A stretch of DNA of 64,000 bases from assembly GCA_965208965.1 (NCBI GenBank), contig OZ242384.1, positions 930,001 through 994,000 on the forward strand, in the 5' to 3' direction. The translations under genes and the position numbers were made by a program. This document shows, piece after piece, positions 24,891 to 33,726 of this stretch. The notes under the pieces are model-generated. The model worked only from the letters and a program-made list of their open reading frames with translations. It did not search any database and was not told where the DNA came from. This DNA is from Bin5 sp965208965 (lineage in GTDB: Bacteria > Chloroflexota > Anaerolineae > Caldilineales > Caldilineaceae). Within the stretch, counting starts at the first letter, position 1, and each line of letters starts with the position of its first letter.

Positions 24891-25035
24891 CGTTTTCTTT
24901 CTCCTCGGAATCTTCCTACTTGTCGTTCTGTTTCGCCGGGAAAGTAGAAAGCTTCTTTCGTCCTCGCCAAGTGTAGGGGAGTGGGGCTGGCTGGGGCCGG
25001 AGCCGCTGGTCGACACGCACAGCGCGGATCTGGTC

Positions 25036-25605
25036 ATGTCGCCCTCACTGCCGCGGCGGGGGAACTGGCTGACCCGGGCTATCGGCCGGTTGATGTTCAG
25101 GCTGCTGGGCTGGCGCATCGAGGGCCAGCTGCCCGACGTGCCGAAACTTGTGATCATCGGCGCTCCGCACACCTCCCACTGGGATGCCGTGCTGGCAGTT
25201 GGATTTTTTCTGGCGACCGGGCTGGATTGCCGCTGGATGGTCAAGAGAGAGGCCTGCGATCACGCATTGAGCGGTCTCATGCGCTGGATGGGCGCCATAC
25301 CGGTGAATCGCCAGGCGCCCGACGGTCTTGCGCAGCAGGTCATCGACGAAATGAACCGCAGCGAGAAGTTCGTGCTGGTTCTCACGCCGGAGGGGACGCG
25401 CAAGAAGGTAGAGCGCTGGAAGACCGGCTTCTACCGTATCGCACTCGGCGCGGGAACGCCGATCACCCTGGCCTATGCCGACTTTGAACGGCAGGTCGCA
25501 GGTATCGGTCCGACCATCCGGCCGAGCGGCGATATGGAAGCGCAGATCGAAGAGATACGGGCCTACTACAGCGGGATCCCGGCCCGTAATCCGGAGTGGT
25601 TTTGA
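25036..25605 (+). CDS. Phospholipid/glycerol acyltransferase family (PlsC-like)
   Basis: A protein of about 189 residues from ATG 25036, the first start that leaves the usual family N-terminus (LTRAIGRLMFRLLGW). In-frame starts from 24778 to 24895 are possible but overlap the GNAT gene or add a stray hydrophobic segment. Catalytic HTSHWD (HX4D) is near residue 46, PVNRQ near 93 and the phosphate-binding PEGTRKK near 122. Similar short acyltransferases acylate lysophosphatidate-type acceptors at the membrane face. Exact substrate is unknown. Confidence 0.85.
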   Translation: MSPSLPRRGNWLTRAIGRLMFRLLGWRIEGQLPDVPKLVIIGAPHTSHWDAVLAVGFFLATGLDCRWMVKREACDHALSGLMRWMGAIPVNRQAPDGLAQQVIDEMNRSEKFVLVLTPEGTRKKVERWKTGFYRIALGAGTPITLAYADFERQVAGIGPTIRPSGDMEAQIEEIRAYYSGIPARNPEWF

Positions 25606-25647
25606 ACTACAGTGGATAGTGGTCAGAGTGGTCGTTGAGGTGAATTG

Positions 25648-27951
25648 ATGCGGGCGGTTGGTAGCAGCATACCGCGTTTTGATGCGGCGGAGAAGGTGAC
25701 CGGGCAGGCTGCCTATCCGGCGGATATCGACCTGCCAGGCCAGGCGTGGCTGAAGATCGTCTTTGCGGGCGTGCCGCACGCGCGAATCGTGCGCATGGAT
25801 ACGGAGCGGGCCGCGGCGGCGGAGGGCGTTATCACCGTTCTGACGGCGGCGGACGTGCCGGTGAACGAGTACGGGTTGGTTATGCCGGACCAGCCTGTGC
25901 TGTGCGGGCTGGGGAGCACGCCCCAGGCGGAGGTCGTGCGCTGGGAAGGGGACAAGGTGGCGTTGATCGTTGCCGAGACGGCAACGCAGGCGGAGGCGGC
26001 GGCGCGGCTGCTGGAGATCGAGTATGAGACGCTGCCGGTGATCACCAGCACGGAGCAGGCGCTGGCGGCCGACGCGCAGCCGCTGCATCCCCACCCTTTC
26101 AGCAACTTTCCTTACCCGGAAGGACGGGACAGAGGGTCGAATCTGCTCGTCCGGCACCGTCTGCGCTGCGGGGACATCAGTGCCGGTTTTGCCGAGGCCG
26201 ACGTGTGCGTGGAGGGCGTCTACAGCACGCACCCGCAGGAGCACGCCTATCTGCAGCCGGAGGCAGGGCTCGCGCATGTGCGCGACGACGGCCGCATCGA
26301 GGTCATCGTCGCCGGGCAGTGGATGCACGAGGACCAGGAACAGATCTCCCATGCTCTCGACCTGCCGGCGAACCGGATCGTTGTGCGCTACCCGGCTGTC
26401 GGCGGGGCTTTTGGCGGGCGGGAGGATATGTCGGTCCAGATTCCACTGGCGCTGGCCGCGTGGAAGACGGGCCGCCCGGTGAAGACCGTCTGGAGCCGGG
26501 AGGAGTCGATCGTCGGGCACCACAAGCGGCATGCGTTCGTTATTCGGGCCAAGTGGGGGGCAAACAGAGAGGGCAAGATCACGGCGGCGCAGATGGATTT
26601 GACCAGCGACTCGGGCGCTTACTCCTACACGAGCACCAAGGTGCTGGCGAACGCCACGCTGATGTGCCTGGGCCCCTATGAGATTCCGAACGCGCACGTG
26701 GACGCGCGTACGGTGTATACCAACAACTGTCCGGGCGGCGCATTTCGCGGTTTCGGCGGGCCGCAGGCGCACTTTGCCGCCGAGATGCAGATGACCAAGC
26801 TGGCGCATGCGCTGAACATGGACCCGGTCGAGTTCCGGATGCGCAATATCCTGCGCGAAGGCTCGACGCTGGTGACCGGCAGCCCCGTTCCCGCTGGCTG
26901 CACAACGGAAGAGGTGCTGGCCGAGGCGGCGCGGCTGGGCGGCTGGCAGGCGCGCGACGGCCAGTGGTCGGTGGCTACTGCAACGGCCGGCAGCACGCCA
27001 CCGGACAGCGGCAACGGGCTGCTGACCACGAGCCTGGACTCATCCCGCGGCCGGATTGCGAGGGGCAAGGGGATCGCCGTCTCCTACAAGAACGTAGGCT
27101 ACAGTTTCGGCTTCCCGGAGCACTGCACGGCGTGGGTGGAGCTGCAGGGCGGGGAGACAGTTGAGCGGGCGCGCGTGGGCTGCGTCGGCGCCGAGGTGGG
27201 GCAGGGCGCGCACACCGCTTTCATCCTGATGACCGCGGAGATGCTGGGTCTTTCGCCGGAGCAGGTTGAGTTGGAGGCGGAGGACACGGACGTGACCGGC
27301 TCGAGCGGCAGCAGCTCGGCCAGCCGCATGACATTTATGGCCGGCAATGCGATTCAGGGCGCGGCCGAGCGGGCGATGGCGCTGTGGCGGGATGAGGAAC
27401 GGCCGGCGCGGGCCGAGTTCGTCTATCATCCGCGCGCCACGACGCCTTTCGATCGGGAGACGGGCGCCTGCGACCCCAACATCACTTACGGGTATTGCGC
27501 GCAGGTGGCCGACGTCGAGGTGGACCGGGATACAGGGCACGTGACGGTCAAACGGCTGGTCAGCGTGAACGACGTGGGCAAGGCGATACATCCGCAGCAC
27601 GTGGAGGGGCAGATTGAGGGAGCGGTGGCGCAGTCAATCGGCTGGACGCTGCTGGAGAACTACCTGCAGGAGGAGGGCGTCACGATCACGCCCCATTTGA
27701 GCAACTATCTGATCCCCGGCGTGGCCGACGTGGCCGAGGAGATCGTGCCGGTGATCCTGGAGCTGCCGGACCCGCAGGGGCCGCTGGGCGCGCGGGGGAT
27801 GGCGGAGATGCCCTTTCTGCCGACGGCGCCGGCCATCGCGGCGGCGCTGCACGATGCGCTCGGGGTCTGGTACGACGCGCTGCCGTTTACGCCGGAGACG
27901 GTCTGGCGCGGCATGGAATCCGGCGATGGGACGCCGGCGGCCGGCGGCTGA
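25648..27951 (+). CDS. Xanthine dehydrogenase-family molybdopterin-binding subunit
   Basis: A 767-residue large subunit of the aldehyde oxidase/xanthine dehydrogenase superfamily. The N-terminal Ald_Xan_dh_C domain covers about residues 15-125 (RFDAAEKVTGQAAY). The molybdopterin-binding part follows with AVGGAFGGREDM near 253, GGAFRGFGGPQAHFAAE near 365 and a C-terminal GARGMAEMPFLPTAPAI whose Glu sits where the catalytic base lies in the family. It lacks the CO dehydrogenase AYXCSFR loop, so CO oxidation is not suggested; a hydroxylase for a purine, aldehyde or N-heterocycle is more likely. Its redox partner is the fused subunit at 22885-24318. Confidence 0.92.
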   Translation: MRAVGSSIPRFDAAEKVTGQAAYPADIDLPGQAWLKIVFAGVPHARIVRMDTERAAAAEGVITVLTAADVPVNEYGLVMPDQPVLCGLGSTPQAEVVRWEGDKVALIVAETATQAEAAARLLEIEYETLPVITSTEQALAADAQPLHPHPFSNFPYPEGRDRGSNLLVRHRLRCGDISAGFAEADVCVEGVYSTHPQEHAYLQPEAGLAHVRDDGRIEVIVAGQWMHEDQEQISHALDLPANRIVVRYPAVGGAFGGREDMSVQIPLALAAWKTGRPVKTVWSREESIVGHHKRHAFVIRAKWGANREGKITAAQMDLTSDSGAYSYTSTKVLANATLMCLGPYEIPNAHVDARTVYTNNCPGGAFRGFGGPQAHFAAEMQMTKLAHALNMDPVEFRMRNILREGSTLVTGSPVPAGCTTEEVLAEAARLGGWQARDGQWSVATATAGSTPPDSGNGLLTTSLDSSRGRIARGKGIAVSYKNVGYSFGFPEHCTAWVELQGGETVERARVGCVGAEVGQGAHTAFILMTAEMLGLSPEQVELEAEDTDVTGSSGSSSASRMTFMAGNAIQGAAERAMALWRDEERPARAEFVYHPRATTPFDRETGACDPNITYGYCAQVADVEVDRDTGHVTVKRLVSVNDVGKAIHPQHVEGQIEGAVAQSIGWTLLENYLQEEGVTITPHLSNYLIPGVADVAEEIVPVILELPDPQGPLGARGMAEMPFLPTAPAIAAALHDALGVWYDALPFTPETVWRGMESGDGTPAAGG

Positions 27952-27979
27952 TGAGGAGCGCTATAGAGGAGCGCCAAAG

Positions 27980-28807
27980 ATGACCGCCAAGAGCAGCGAC
28001 AACCGCGTCAACAACCTCATCTGGGGCGTGTTGCTGGCGCTGGCGGGCGTTGGGCTGCTGCTGTTCAACTTTGACGTCTTTGTCCACTTTGAACCCTACG
28101 TTCAATACGCGGCGGCCGCGCTGCTGGGCCTGCTGGCGCTTCTATTTGTGGGGGGCTATCTTTCGGCGCGCGACAACTGGTGGCGCCTGATCCCCGGCTG
28201 GACGCTGATCGCCCTGGCGGCGATGGTCTACCTCTCGACGCTGCCTGCGCTGGACCAGCGCATCACGGCGGGCGTATTGTTCGCCGGCCAGGCGCTCGCG
28301 TTCGCCCACATCTATCTGCTGGACCGGGCGGAGCGCTGGTGGGCGATCATTCCGGGCGGATTCATGCTGATGTTGGGCGTCACGATCGCCCTGAGCAGTC
28401 TGACCGAGAAACCGGAGGTATTGGGCACTGTCCTCTTTATTGGGCTGGGGGCGGTATTCTTTGTGCTCTACCTTTTGGGACAGCGGTGGCAGCTGTGGTG
28501 GGCGCTGGTGCCGGGCTCTGTGCTGGTGCTGTTGGGCCTCTTCCTTTTTTCGGTCGGCCTGGAGCAACAGAGTCTTCCGCTGCGTTTGTGGCCGGCGCTA
28601 TTGCCCTTACTGGGCGCGTGGCTGATCTGGCGGGCGACGCGTCCTCTTTCGGGCAGCAAGCTGAATGTCGACGCCGCGCCCAGTCAGTCGCGTGCGCGCG
28701 GCAAGAGTTCCGAGAGCGTAGTTCGGGCGCGCAGGCTGGGCGAGTACGGCGGCCCTGCTCCCGGCGCGGCGGTGGAGGTGCTGCCCGACCCGGAGGAAAC
28801 GCAGTGA
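27980..28807 (+). CDS. Multi-pass membrane protein of unknown function
   Basis: A 275-residue protein from ATG 27980, with GAGGAG 9 nt upstream. It shows about eight hydrophobic segments in paired hairpins, starting at LIWGVLLALAGVGLLLFNF. The repeated pattern WWRLIPG, WWAIIPGG and WWALVPGS suggests three internal repeats of a two-helix unit. The last 55 residues are polar, Ser/Arg/Pro-rich and probably cytoplasmic. Similar repeats occur in small bacterial membrane proteins without assigned role. It lies 28 nt after the molybdopterin subunit and could be co-transcribed. Confidence 0.75.
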   Translation: MTAKSSDNRVNNLIWGVLLALAGVGLLLFNFDVFVHFEPYVQYAAAALLGLLALLFVGGYLSARDNWWRLIPGWTLIALAAMVYLSTLPALDQRITAGVLFAGQALAFAHIYLLDRAERWWAIIPGGFMLMLGVTIALSSLTEKPEVLGTVLFIGLGAVFFVLYLLGQRWQLWWALVPGSVLVLLGLFLFSVGLEQQSLPLRLWPALLPLLGAWLIWRATRPLSGSKLNVDAAPSQSRARGKSSESVVRARRLGEYGGPAPGAAVEVLPDPEETQ

Positions 28808-28891
28808 GCGGCGGGGCGCGGACAGTGGACAGAACGAGCCCACAGCCCCTATCATTGCAGTCTGATCTGCAGGAGACAGTGGAGCTCTAAA

Positions 28892-29263
28892 ATGGAACTA
28901 GGCAGTTTTTCGGTCAGCCTGGCAGTCAAGGATATTGCTGTTTCGAAAGCGTTTTACGAAAAGCTCGGATTTGAGGAGTTTGGCGGCGACGCCAGCGAGG
29001 GCTGGCTCATCATGAAGTGCCCCAGTTGCGTGATCGGCCTTTTTCAGGGGATGTTTGAAAAGAATATTCTGACTTTCAATCCCGGCTGGGACAGTTCGGC
29101 GCAGCCCCTCGACAGCTTTACCGATGTCAGAGAGATCCAGGAGAGGCTCAAGGCGGGCGGGATCGAGTTTGCCAGCGAGGCTGACGAAACCACAACAGGC
29201 CCGGCGAGCTTTGTTATCGTGGATCCTGACGGAAATCCAATCCTCGTTGATCAGCACGTATGA
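28892..29263 (+). CDS. VOC-family (glyoxalase/dioxygenase-fold) protein
   Basis: A 123-residue single-domain VOC protein with the usual beta-alpha-beta-beta-beta repeats: FSVSLAVKDIAVSKAFYEKLGF at the start (split here: FSVSLAVKD then SKAFYEKLGF) and FVIVDPDGNPILVDQ at the end, where a metal-binding Glu is often found but Asp occurs here. It is about the length of glyoxalase I-like or bleomycin-resistance-like members. No substrate can be inferred. It stands as a separate gene before the nitrilase-family gene. Confidence 0.87.
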   Translation: MELGSFSVSLAVKDIAVSKAFYEKLGFEEFGGDASEGWLIMKCPSCVIGLFQGMFEKNILTFNPGWDSSAQPLDSFTDVREIQERLKAGGIEFASEADETTTGPASFVIVDPDGNPILVDQHV

Positions 29264-29335
29264 GAACTGCAGTGGTCAGTGGCTTTGCGGACCGGCGGGT
29301 GCTGATATTCGAAATCTTTGAAAGGGATGGTGTTT

Positions 29336-30133
29336 ATGTCTGAGTTTGTTCTTACTTTGGTGCAGATGGACTGTTTGTCCGGCGAACCGGAGCGCAACTT
29401 TGAGCGAGCGGAGGCGTTCATCGAGGATGCGGCCGGCCGGGGCAGCGATCTGGTGGTGCTGCCGGAGTTGTGGCATAGCTCTATCGACCTGGAAAACGCC
29501 AGCCGTTACGCTTCGCCGCTGGCGGCGGAGGCCGGCGATGGCGGCTGGTTCGGGCGGTTCGCCACGCTGGCGAGGGAGAATCATGTGTGGCTGACCGGGT
29601 CGATGCTGGAGAGCCAGGGGGACCAGTTCTACAATACGATGGTCCTCTACAGCCCGGAGGGCAAGCTGGCCGCCTCTTACAGGAAGATGCACCTTTTCCG
29701 GCTGATGAATGAAGATCAGTACCTGGCGCCGGGCGAGTCGGGCACGATGCACGAGCTGCCGTGGGGCTGCGCGGGGCTGGCAATCTGTTACGACCTGCGT
29801 TTTCCGGAGCTGTTCCGGCGCTATGCGCTGGAAGGGGCGCGTCTGGTGATCCTGCCGGCGGCGTGGCCGCACCCGCGGCGCATGCACTGGCGGACGCTGC
29901 TGCGCAGCCGGGCGATCGAGAACCAGTGGTTTGTGGCTGCGTGCAATCGCGTGGGGACGTCGGAGGATGTCTCTTTCTTCGGGTCGTCGGCGGTGATTGA
30001 TCCGTGGGGTGAGACGTTGATCGAGGGCGGCGAGACCGAGGCGCTGCTGACGGTGCGGATTGATCTGGAGACGGTGGAGGCGACGCGGGCGAAGATTCCG
30101 ATCTTTGCGGACAGGCGGCCTGAGTTGTATTGA
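29336..30133 (+). CDS. Carbon-nitrogen hydrolase (nitrilase/omega-amidase family)
   Basis: A 265-residue hydrolase from ATG 29336, with AAGGGA nearby. The catalytic triad can be placed: Glu in LVVLPELW near residue 45, Lys in YRKMHLF near 115 and Cys in LAICYDLRFPE near 150. The RFPELFRRYALEGARL continuation and the closing FADRRPEL fit the branch holding omega-amidase (NIT2-like) and YafV. Such enzymes hydrolyse amide bonds of small acids, for example alpha-ketoglutaramate. The precise substrate is inferred at family level only. Confidence 0.9.
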   Translation: MSEFVLTLVQMDCLSGEPERNFERAEAFIEDAAGRGSDLVVLPELWHSSIDLENASRYASPLAAEAGDGGWFGRFATLARENHVWLTGSMLESQGDQFYNTMVLYSPEGKLAASYRKMHLFRLMNEDQYLAPGESGTMHELPWGCAGLAICYDLRFPELFRRYALEGARLVILPAAWPHPRRMHWRTLLRSRAIENQWFVAACNRVGTSEDVSFFGSSAVIDPWGETLIEGGETEALLTVRIDLETVEATRAKIPIFADRRPELY

Positions 30134-30192
30134 GGGTTGGGATTAAGGGGCGGGCGCGACGAGTGGCAAGAGGCGGGGTAGGGGGTTAGACC

Positions 30193-30480
30193 ATGATCGA
30201 GTCATTCACTCGCTGGAATATCAGCGAGCATCTGCGCACTGAGGAGGATGCTCGCCTCTACCTTGAAGCGGCCTTCGCAGAAGACCTGGGCGACGGGCGT
30301 CTGATCTGTGCCGTGCTGAGCGACATTGTACACGGTCGCGATATGGGTGAATTGGCACAGGAGATAGGGAAGACCCGGGAAGCACTGTCCGAAGCGCTCT
30401 CCGAGAACGGCGGTCCAAGCTTTGGTACCGTGTTAAAGATTGTTCGCGCGCTAGGGATGCGGCTGCGCGTCGCCAGTTAG
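30193..30480 (+). CDS. HigA-like addiction-module antidote protein
   Basis: A 95-residue protein of the HI1420-type antidote family. It has EDARLYLEAAFAED near residue 18, then a helix-turn-helix (MGELAQEIGKTREALSEAL) and the closing GTVLKIVRALGMRLRV. Normally a RelE-like toxin gene lies immediately upstream; the 59 nt between the nitrilase stop and this start hold none, so this is an orphan antitoxin or one that has lost its toxin. It ends in a strong terminator at 30506-30538. Confidence 0.85.
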   Translation: MIESFTRWNISEHLRTEEDARLYLEAAFAEDLGDGRLICAVLSDIVHGRDMGELAQEIGKTREALSEALSENGGPSFGTVLKIVRALGMRLRVAS

Positions 30481-30505
30481 GGCTCTGGCCCAAGTAGGTG
30501 GAGTG

Positions 30506-30538
30506 AAAGGAATCCTGATTTACAGGATTCCTTTTTTT
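30506..30538 (+). terminator. Rho-independent terminator after the HigA-like gene
   Basis: AAAGGAATCCTG and CAGGATTCCTTT make a perfect 12-bp stem around a 5-nt loop, continued by a run of Ts. It is one of the clearest terminators in the window. Confidence 0.93.
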
Positions 30539-30622
30539 GGGAAGCACTACAAAAATACCAAGTTCAAGTGAGTACTTCTCGCGGCGCTGCGTAATGCGTC
30601 CAGCTCTCGTGCAATGAGGGTC

Positions 30623-30805
30623 CTATCTACGTCTTGACGCATGGGATCTGCGAGAATGCGCTTGAGGGACCGATTTTCGAAAGTCACTGGGTCTGCCTGG
30701 CCGCTGCAACGAGGCACGTATCTTCGCCTTTTTGTCTTCAGCGATTTTGCGGTCTTCGGGCGTAGATTCCTCAGTTTTGTCTTTGAACTTTCGCCGTCGT
30801 TTCAT
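30623..30805 (-). pseudogene. XRE-type antitoxin, truncated
   Basis: A 60-residue frame starts MKRRRKFKDKTEESTPEDRK and continues to a KIRAS helix, closely parallel to the fragment at 20922-21101. The helix-turn-helix that should follow is absent and the tail is Arg/Ser-rich nonsense, consistent with truncation or frameshift. The ATG overlaps the stop of the toxin remnant. Confidence 0.55.
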
Positions 30806-30985
30806 CGGAGTAAGCCCTCCTTTCGCAACTCTTCAATGTGGCCATCGTATGGGTTATCAGCGACTGGCGCGTGCTTGTCGTGAGGCCGGTCGTCTCCTTT
30901 TTTGTCCCCATCAACGGTATAGCCGTCCGTCTTGGATCAGATGCGTAGAATACTCGAATTGGCCTGTCTCCGCAAGCGGCAGTCC
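30802..30985 (-). pseudogene. RelE/ParE (Gp49-like) toxin, C-terminal remnant with frameshift
   Basis: Minus-strand sequence gives PIRVFYASDPRRTAIPLMG, and after a one-base shift near 30915 GDKKGDDRPHDKHAPVAD and YDGHIEELRKEGLLR before TGA at 30804-30802. This is the typical second half of Gp49-like toxins (RVFYAFDPRR...GGDK..G...YDEHLEELR). The first half is missing, the break lying at the repeat at 30992. Confidence 0.7.
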
Positions 30986-30991
30986 GAGCAC

Positions 30992-31014
30992 GGGTGCATC
31001 CCAGTTTTGGGGTG
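30992..31014 (+). repeat. GGGTGCATYCC-N6-GGGGYG repeat, copy 4
   Basis: Reads GGGTGCATCCC, six bases, GGGGTG, then GGAAC as in copy 3. It abuts the point where the toxin remnant loses similarity. Confidence 0.75.
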
Positions 31015-31073
31015 GGAACAGTCTGGCGGAACTGTAGTGGGCGGTGGTCAGAGCCGGCGGGGCTGGGCTGGGA

Positions 31074-31096
31074 GGGCAGGCACAAGGCCTGCCCCT
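31074..31096. repeat. Short GGGCAGGC/GCCTGCCC palindromic element
   Basis: GGGCAGGC, a short loop and GCCTGCCC, then CTACC. It is REP-like in form, as is common in intergenic DNA of high-GC genomes. Confidence 0.5.
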
Positions 31097-31322
31097 ACCG
31101 GAGATTGAGGGGGAAGGCGGAGGCGGCGCTGCAGTTGCCTCAGAGTCGATTGCGGACGGTTATGGTTATGTCGCTGGCACAGGTTTGCGAGAGCTGACCC
31201 CCATTTTGAACTGCACCCTCCGAGCTTGGCACTGGTCTGAAGATTGTCCTTGCGTTGGGGATGTGGTTGTGCGTCTCCGGCCAGGACGCCGCCCGACCTG
31301 TGTCGGGCGGGTCGAACTCCAC

Positions 31323-32411
31323 CTACCCCGCCAGAAAGTCGTCGATCGCTTTGCGGGCGATGCGGTACTGGCTGCCGATGCGTTTGGCCTGGAGTGAGCC
31401 TTCGTCGATGAGGGCCTGGATGTCGGCGGGGGTGACCTGGAGGTAGGCGGCGGCCTGTTCGAGCGTCATGACGGCGGGGGCCGCGGGGGGCTGGGGTGCA
31501 GTGGGCGGCTGCGGCGTCGCGGGCGGGTTTGGCGCGCCGCCGTCGGGCTGTGGGGCGCTCTGTGAGGCGTTCATGGCGTTGGTGATCATGCCGGCCATGC
31601 CTGCGCCGAGGCCGATTCCCGCGCCAAGGCCGAGGCCCTCGCCGGCGCCGCCCGGTTGCTGGGCCGCGTCGCCCAATGCGCGGGCCGTCTTGAACTGCAT
31701 GTAGGCACCCATGTCGCCGATTGCGCCCATGCTGGCGCGTTCGTCGATCGCTTTGGCGGTCTCCTCGGTTGGGCTGATGGAGACGATGCGGAACTGCTTG
31801 AGCGCCAGGCCCATGGCGGTGAAATCGTCCTGCAGGGTGGCGCGCATGGCGGCGCTGAGCTCGTCGAAGAGCCGGGGCAGGTCGAGAATGCTGGTCATGT
31901 TCTCGCCCCACATGTCGGTCATGCGGCTGATGATGGCGCTGCGCAGGAAGTCGTTGATCTGGCCGGTGCGGTACATGCCCTGGGTGCCGACGAACTGGTC
32001 GACGAAGCGCTTGGGGTTGGCGATCTGCATCGTGTACTGGCCGAAGCCGCGCAGGCGCACCAGGCCGAGGTCGGTGTCGCGCAGGGTGATCGGCTCGGGC
32101 GTGCCCCATTTCATGTCGGTGAACTCGCGCATGTTGGCGAAGAAGACCTCGGCGGTGAAGATGTCCTGGCCGCCTGTGCCCATGCGCAGGAGTCCCGACA
32201 GGACCGGCAGGTTGGCGGTGGTGATGGTGTGGCGGCCGGGGTCGAACAGGTCGAGTGATTTGCCGTCGCGGTAGAAGACGGCGCGCTGGCTTTCGCGCAC
32301 GATTACCTGGCTGCCGAAGCGGAAGTCGCCTGAGCCGACCTCGGGCACGCGCACGACGAGCTCCTGCGCGCCCTGGTCCGGCGCTTCGATTACGTCAATG
32401 ATTCTTGCCAT
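31323..32411 (-). CDS. SPFH-domain protein with C-terminal helix-turn-helix
   Basis: A 362-residue protein. Residues 1-245 match the bacterial SPFH (YdjI/virion-core-like) family: SQVIVRESQRAVFYRDGK near residue 35, LFDPGRHTITTANLPVLSG near 55 and a coiled helix with FRIVSISPTEETAKAIDE. A Gly-rich hydrophobic hairpin (GAGIGLGAGMAGMITNAM) and a Pro/Ala linker follow. The last 50 residues are a MerR/excisionase-type HTH_17 unit (MTLEQAAAYLQVTPADIQAL, then AKRIGSQYRIARKAIDDFL). SPFH proteins form membrane-associated rings. More often this family ends in a zinc ribbon; an HTH instead is unusual. It is the last gene of a leftward cluster with 32447-37995. Confidence 0.85.
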   Translation of the reverse strand: MARIIDVIEAPDQGAQELVVRVPEVGSGDFRFGSQVIVRESQRAVFYRDGKSLDLFDPGRHTITTANLPVLSGLLRMGTGGQDIFTAEVFFANMREFTDMKWGTPEPITLRDTDLGLVRLRGFGQYTMQIANPKRFVDQFVGTQGMYRTGQINDFLRSAIISRMTDMWGENMTSILDLPRLFDELSAAMRATLQDDFTAMGLALKQFRIVSISPTEETAKAIDERASMGAIGDMGAYMQFKTARALGDAAQQPGGAGEGLGLGAGIGLGAGMAGMITNAMNASQSAPQPDGGAPNPPATPQPPTAPQPPAAPAVMTLEQAAAYLQVTPADIQALIDEGSLQAKRIGSQYRIARKAIDDFLAG

Positions 32412-32446
32412 CAGTTTTCTCCTGTCTGTCGGACGCCGGTGAGCGG

Positions 32447-32980
32447 CTATTCGCCGTCTGCCGCGGTTGTTATCGTTTGGCTGCGCTCGTCGAAGAGGCG
32501 CTGGAGTTCGGTCACGGTGTCGTTGACGGCCTCGATGGCGGGGCCGACCGTTTCCCGATCTGCCGCGCCGGCCTCCAACGCGTCGATTTTACCGTTGATC
32601 TCCTGGGCGCGCTCGGCCAGGGCCGTGTCGAAGCGGTGGAGGGCGTTGAGCTGTTCTTCCTGGATTTTAACGGCCGCGAACAGTCCGGCATAGCCGTAGC
32701 TGGCCGTTTTGATGCGGTCGATGAGTGTTTGCAGGCGCTGGATCGCGCCGTCGGCGTCATCGATCCAGGCGAGCCCGCCGCTGCGCAGCAGTTTCTTCTG
32801 GACGTCGTAGAGCCGCTGCTTCTCCTGTTCCAGCTCGGTTACCAGGAGCTGGCGCAGGCGGTGGTCGGCCTCCCGCCGCAGCTCCTTATCGGTGTATTCG
32901 TGCACCAATGGCAGCCCTTTAAGTACACGCTCGATGGCTCCCATGCTCTCGTCAGCTTTTTCCACGAAGGAATCGGTCAT
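32447..32980 (-). CDS. Coiled-coil protein of unknown function
   Basis: A 177-residue soluble protein, almost wholly alpha-helical, rich in Glu, Arg and Leu with heptad-like spacing from about residue 20 to the end (for example RLRQLLVTELEQEKQRLYDV). There is no signal peptide, membrane segment, cysteine pair or catalytic motif. It lies 35 nt upstream of the SPFH gene and about 95 nt after the zinc-ribbon membrane gene, all leftward. It may be a cytoplasmic partner of the SPFH assembly, but that is only from position. Confidence 0.72.
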   Translation of the reverse strand: MTDSFVEKADESMGAIERVLKGLPLVHEYTDKELRREADHRLRQLLVTELEQEKQRLYDVQKKLLRSGGLAWIDDADGAIQRLQTLIDRIKTASYGYAGLFAAVKIQEEQLNALHRFDTALAERAQEINGKIDALEAGAADRETVGPAIEAVNDTVTELQRLFDERSQTITTAADGE

Positions 32981-33074
32981 TTTGGTCCTCTTGATCGGCC
33001 GGTTTTCGACGCGTCGATCAGACGGGGCGAAGTCCGGTCCCGCACTGTGATGGATTCAGAGCGTTCTCTATTCA

Positions 33075-33617
<543 letters not shown>

Positions 33618-33726
33618 AGTTCGCTCCTTTTTGCTTCCGCGTTCGCGTTACTTCCCTCTAGTTGGCGAGCGCTTCCATTGCTGCCGATCTTCCGCTCATG
33701 TTGCGAAGAGCAGGCGAGTTCCAGTC

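Larger units (their letters stand above)
30541..31322. other. 780-bp stretch with decayed toxin-antitoxin module and repeats
   Basis: Holds leftward toxin and antitoxin remnants, a copy of the GGGTGCATCCC-type repeat at 30992 and a palindrome at 31074. No intact gene is seen. Confidence 0.7.
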
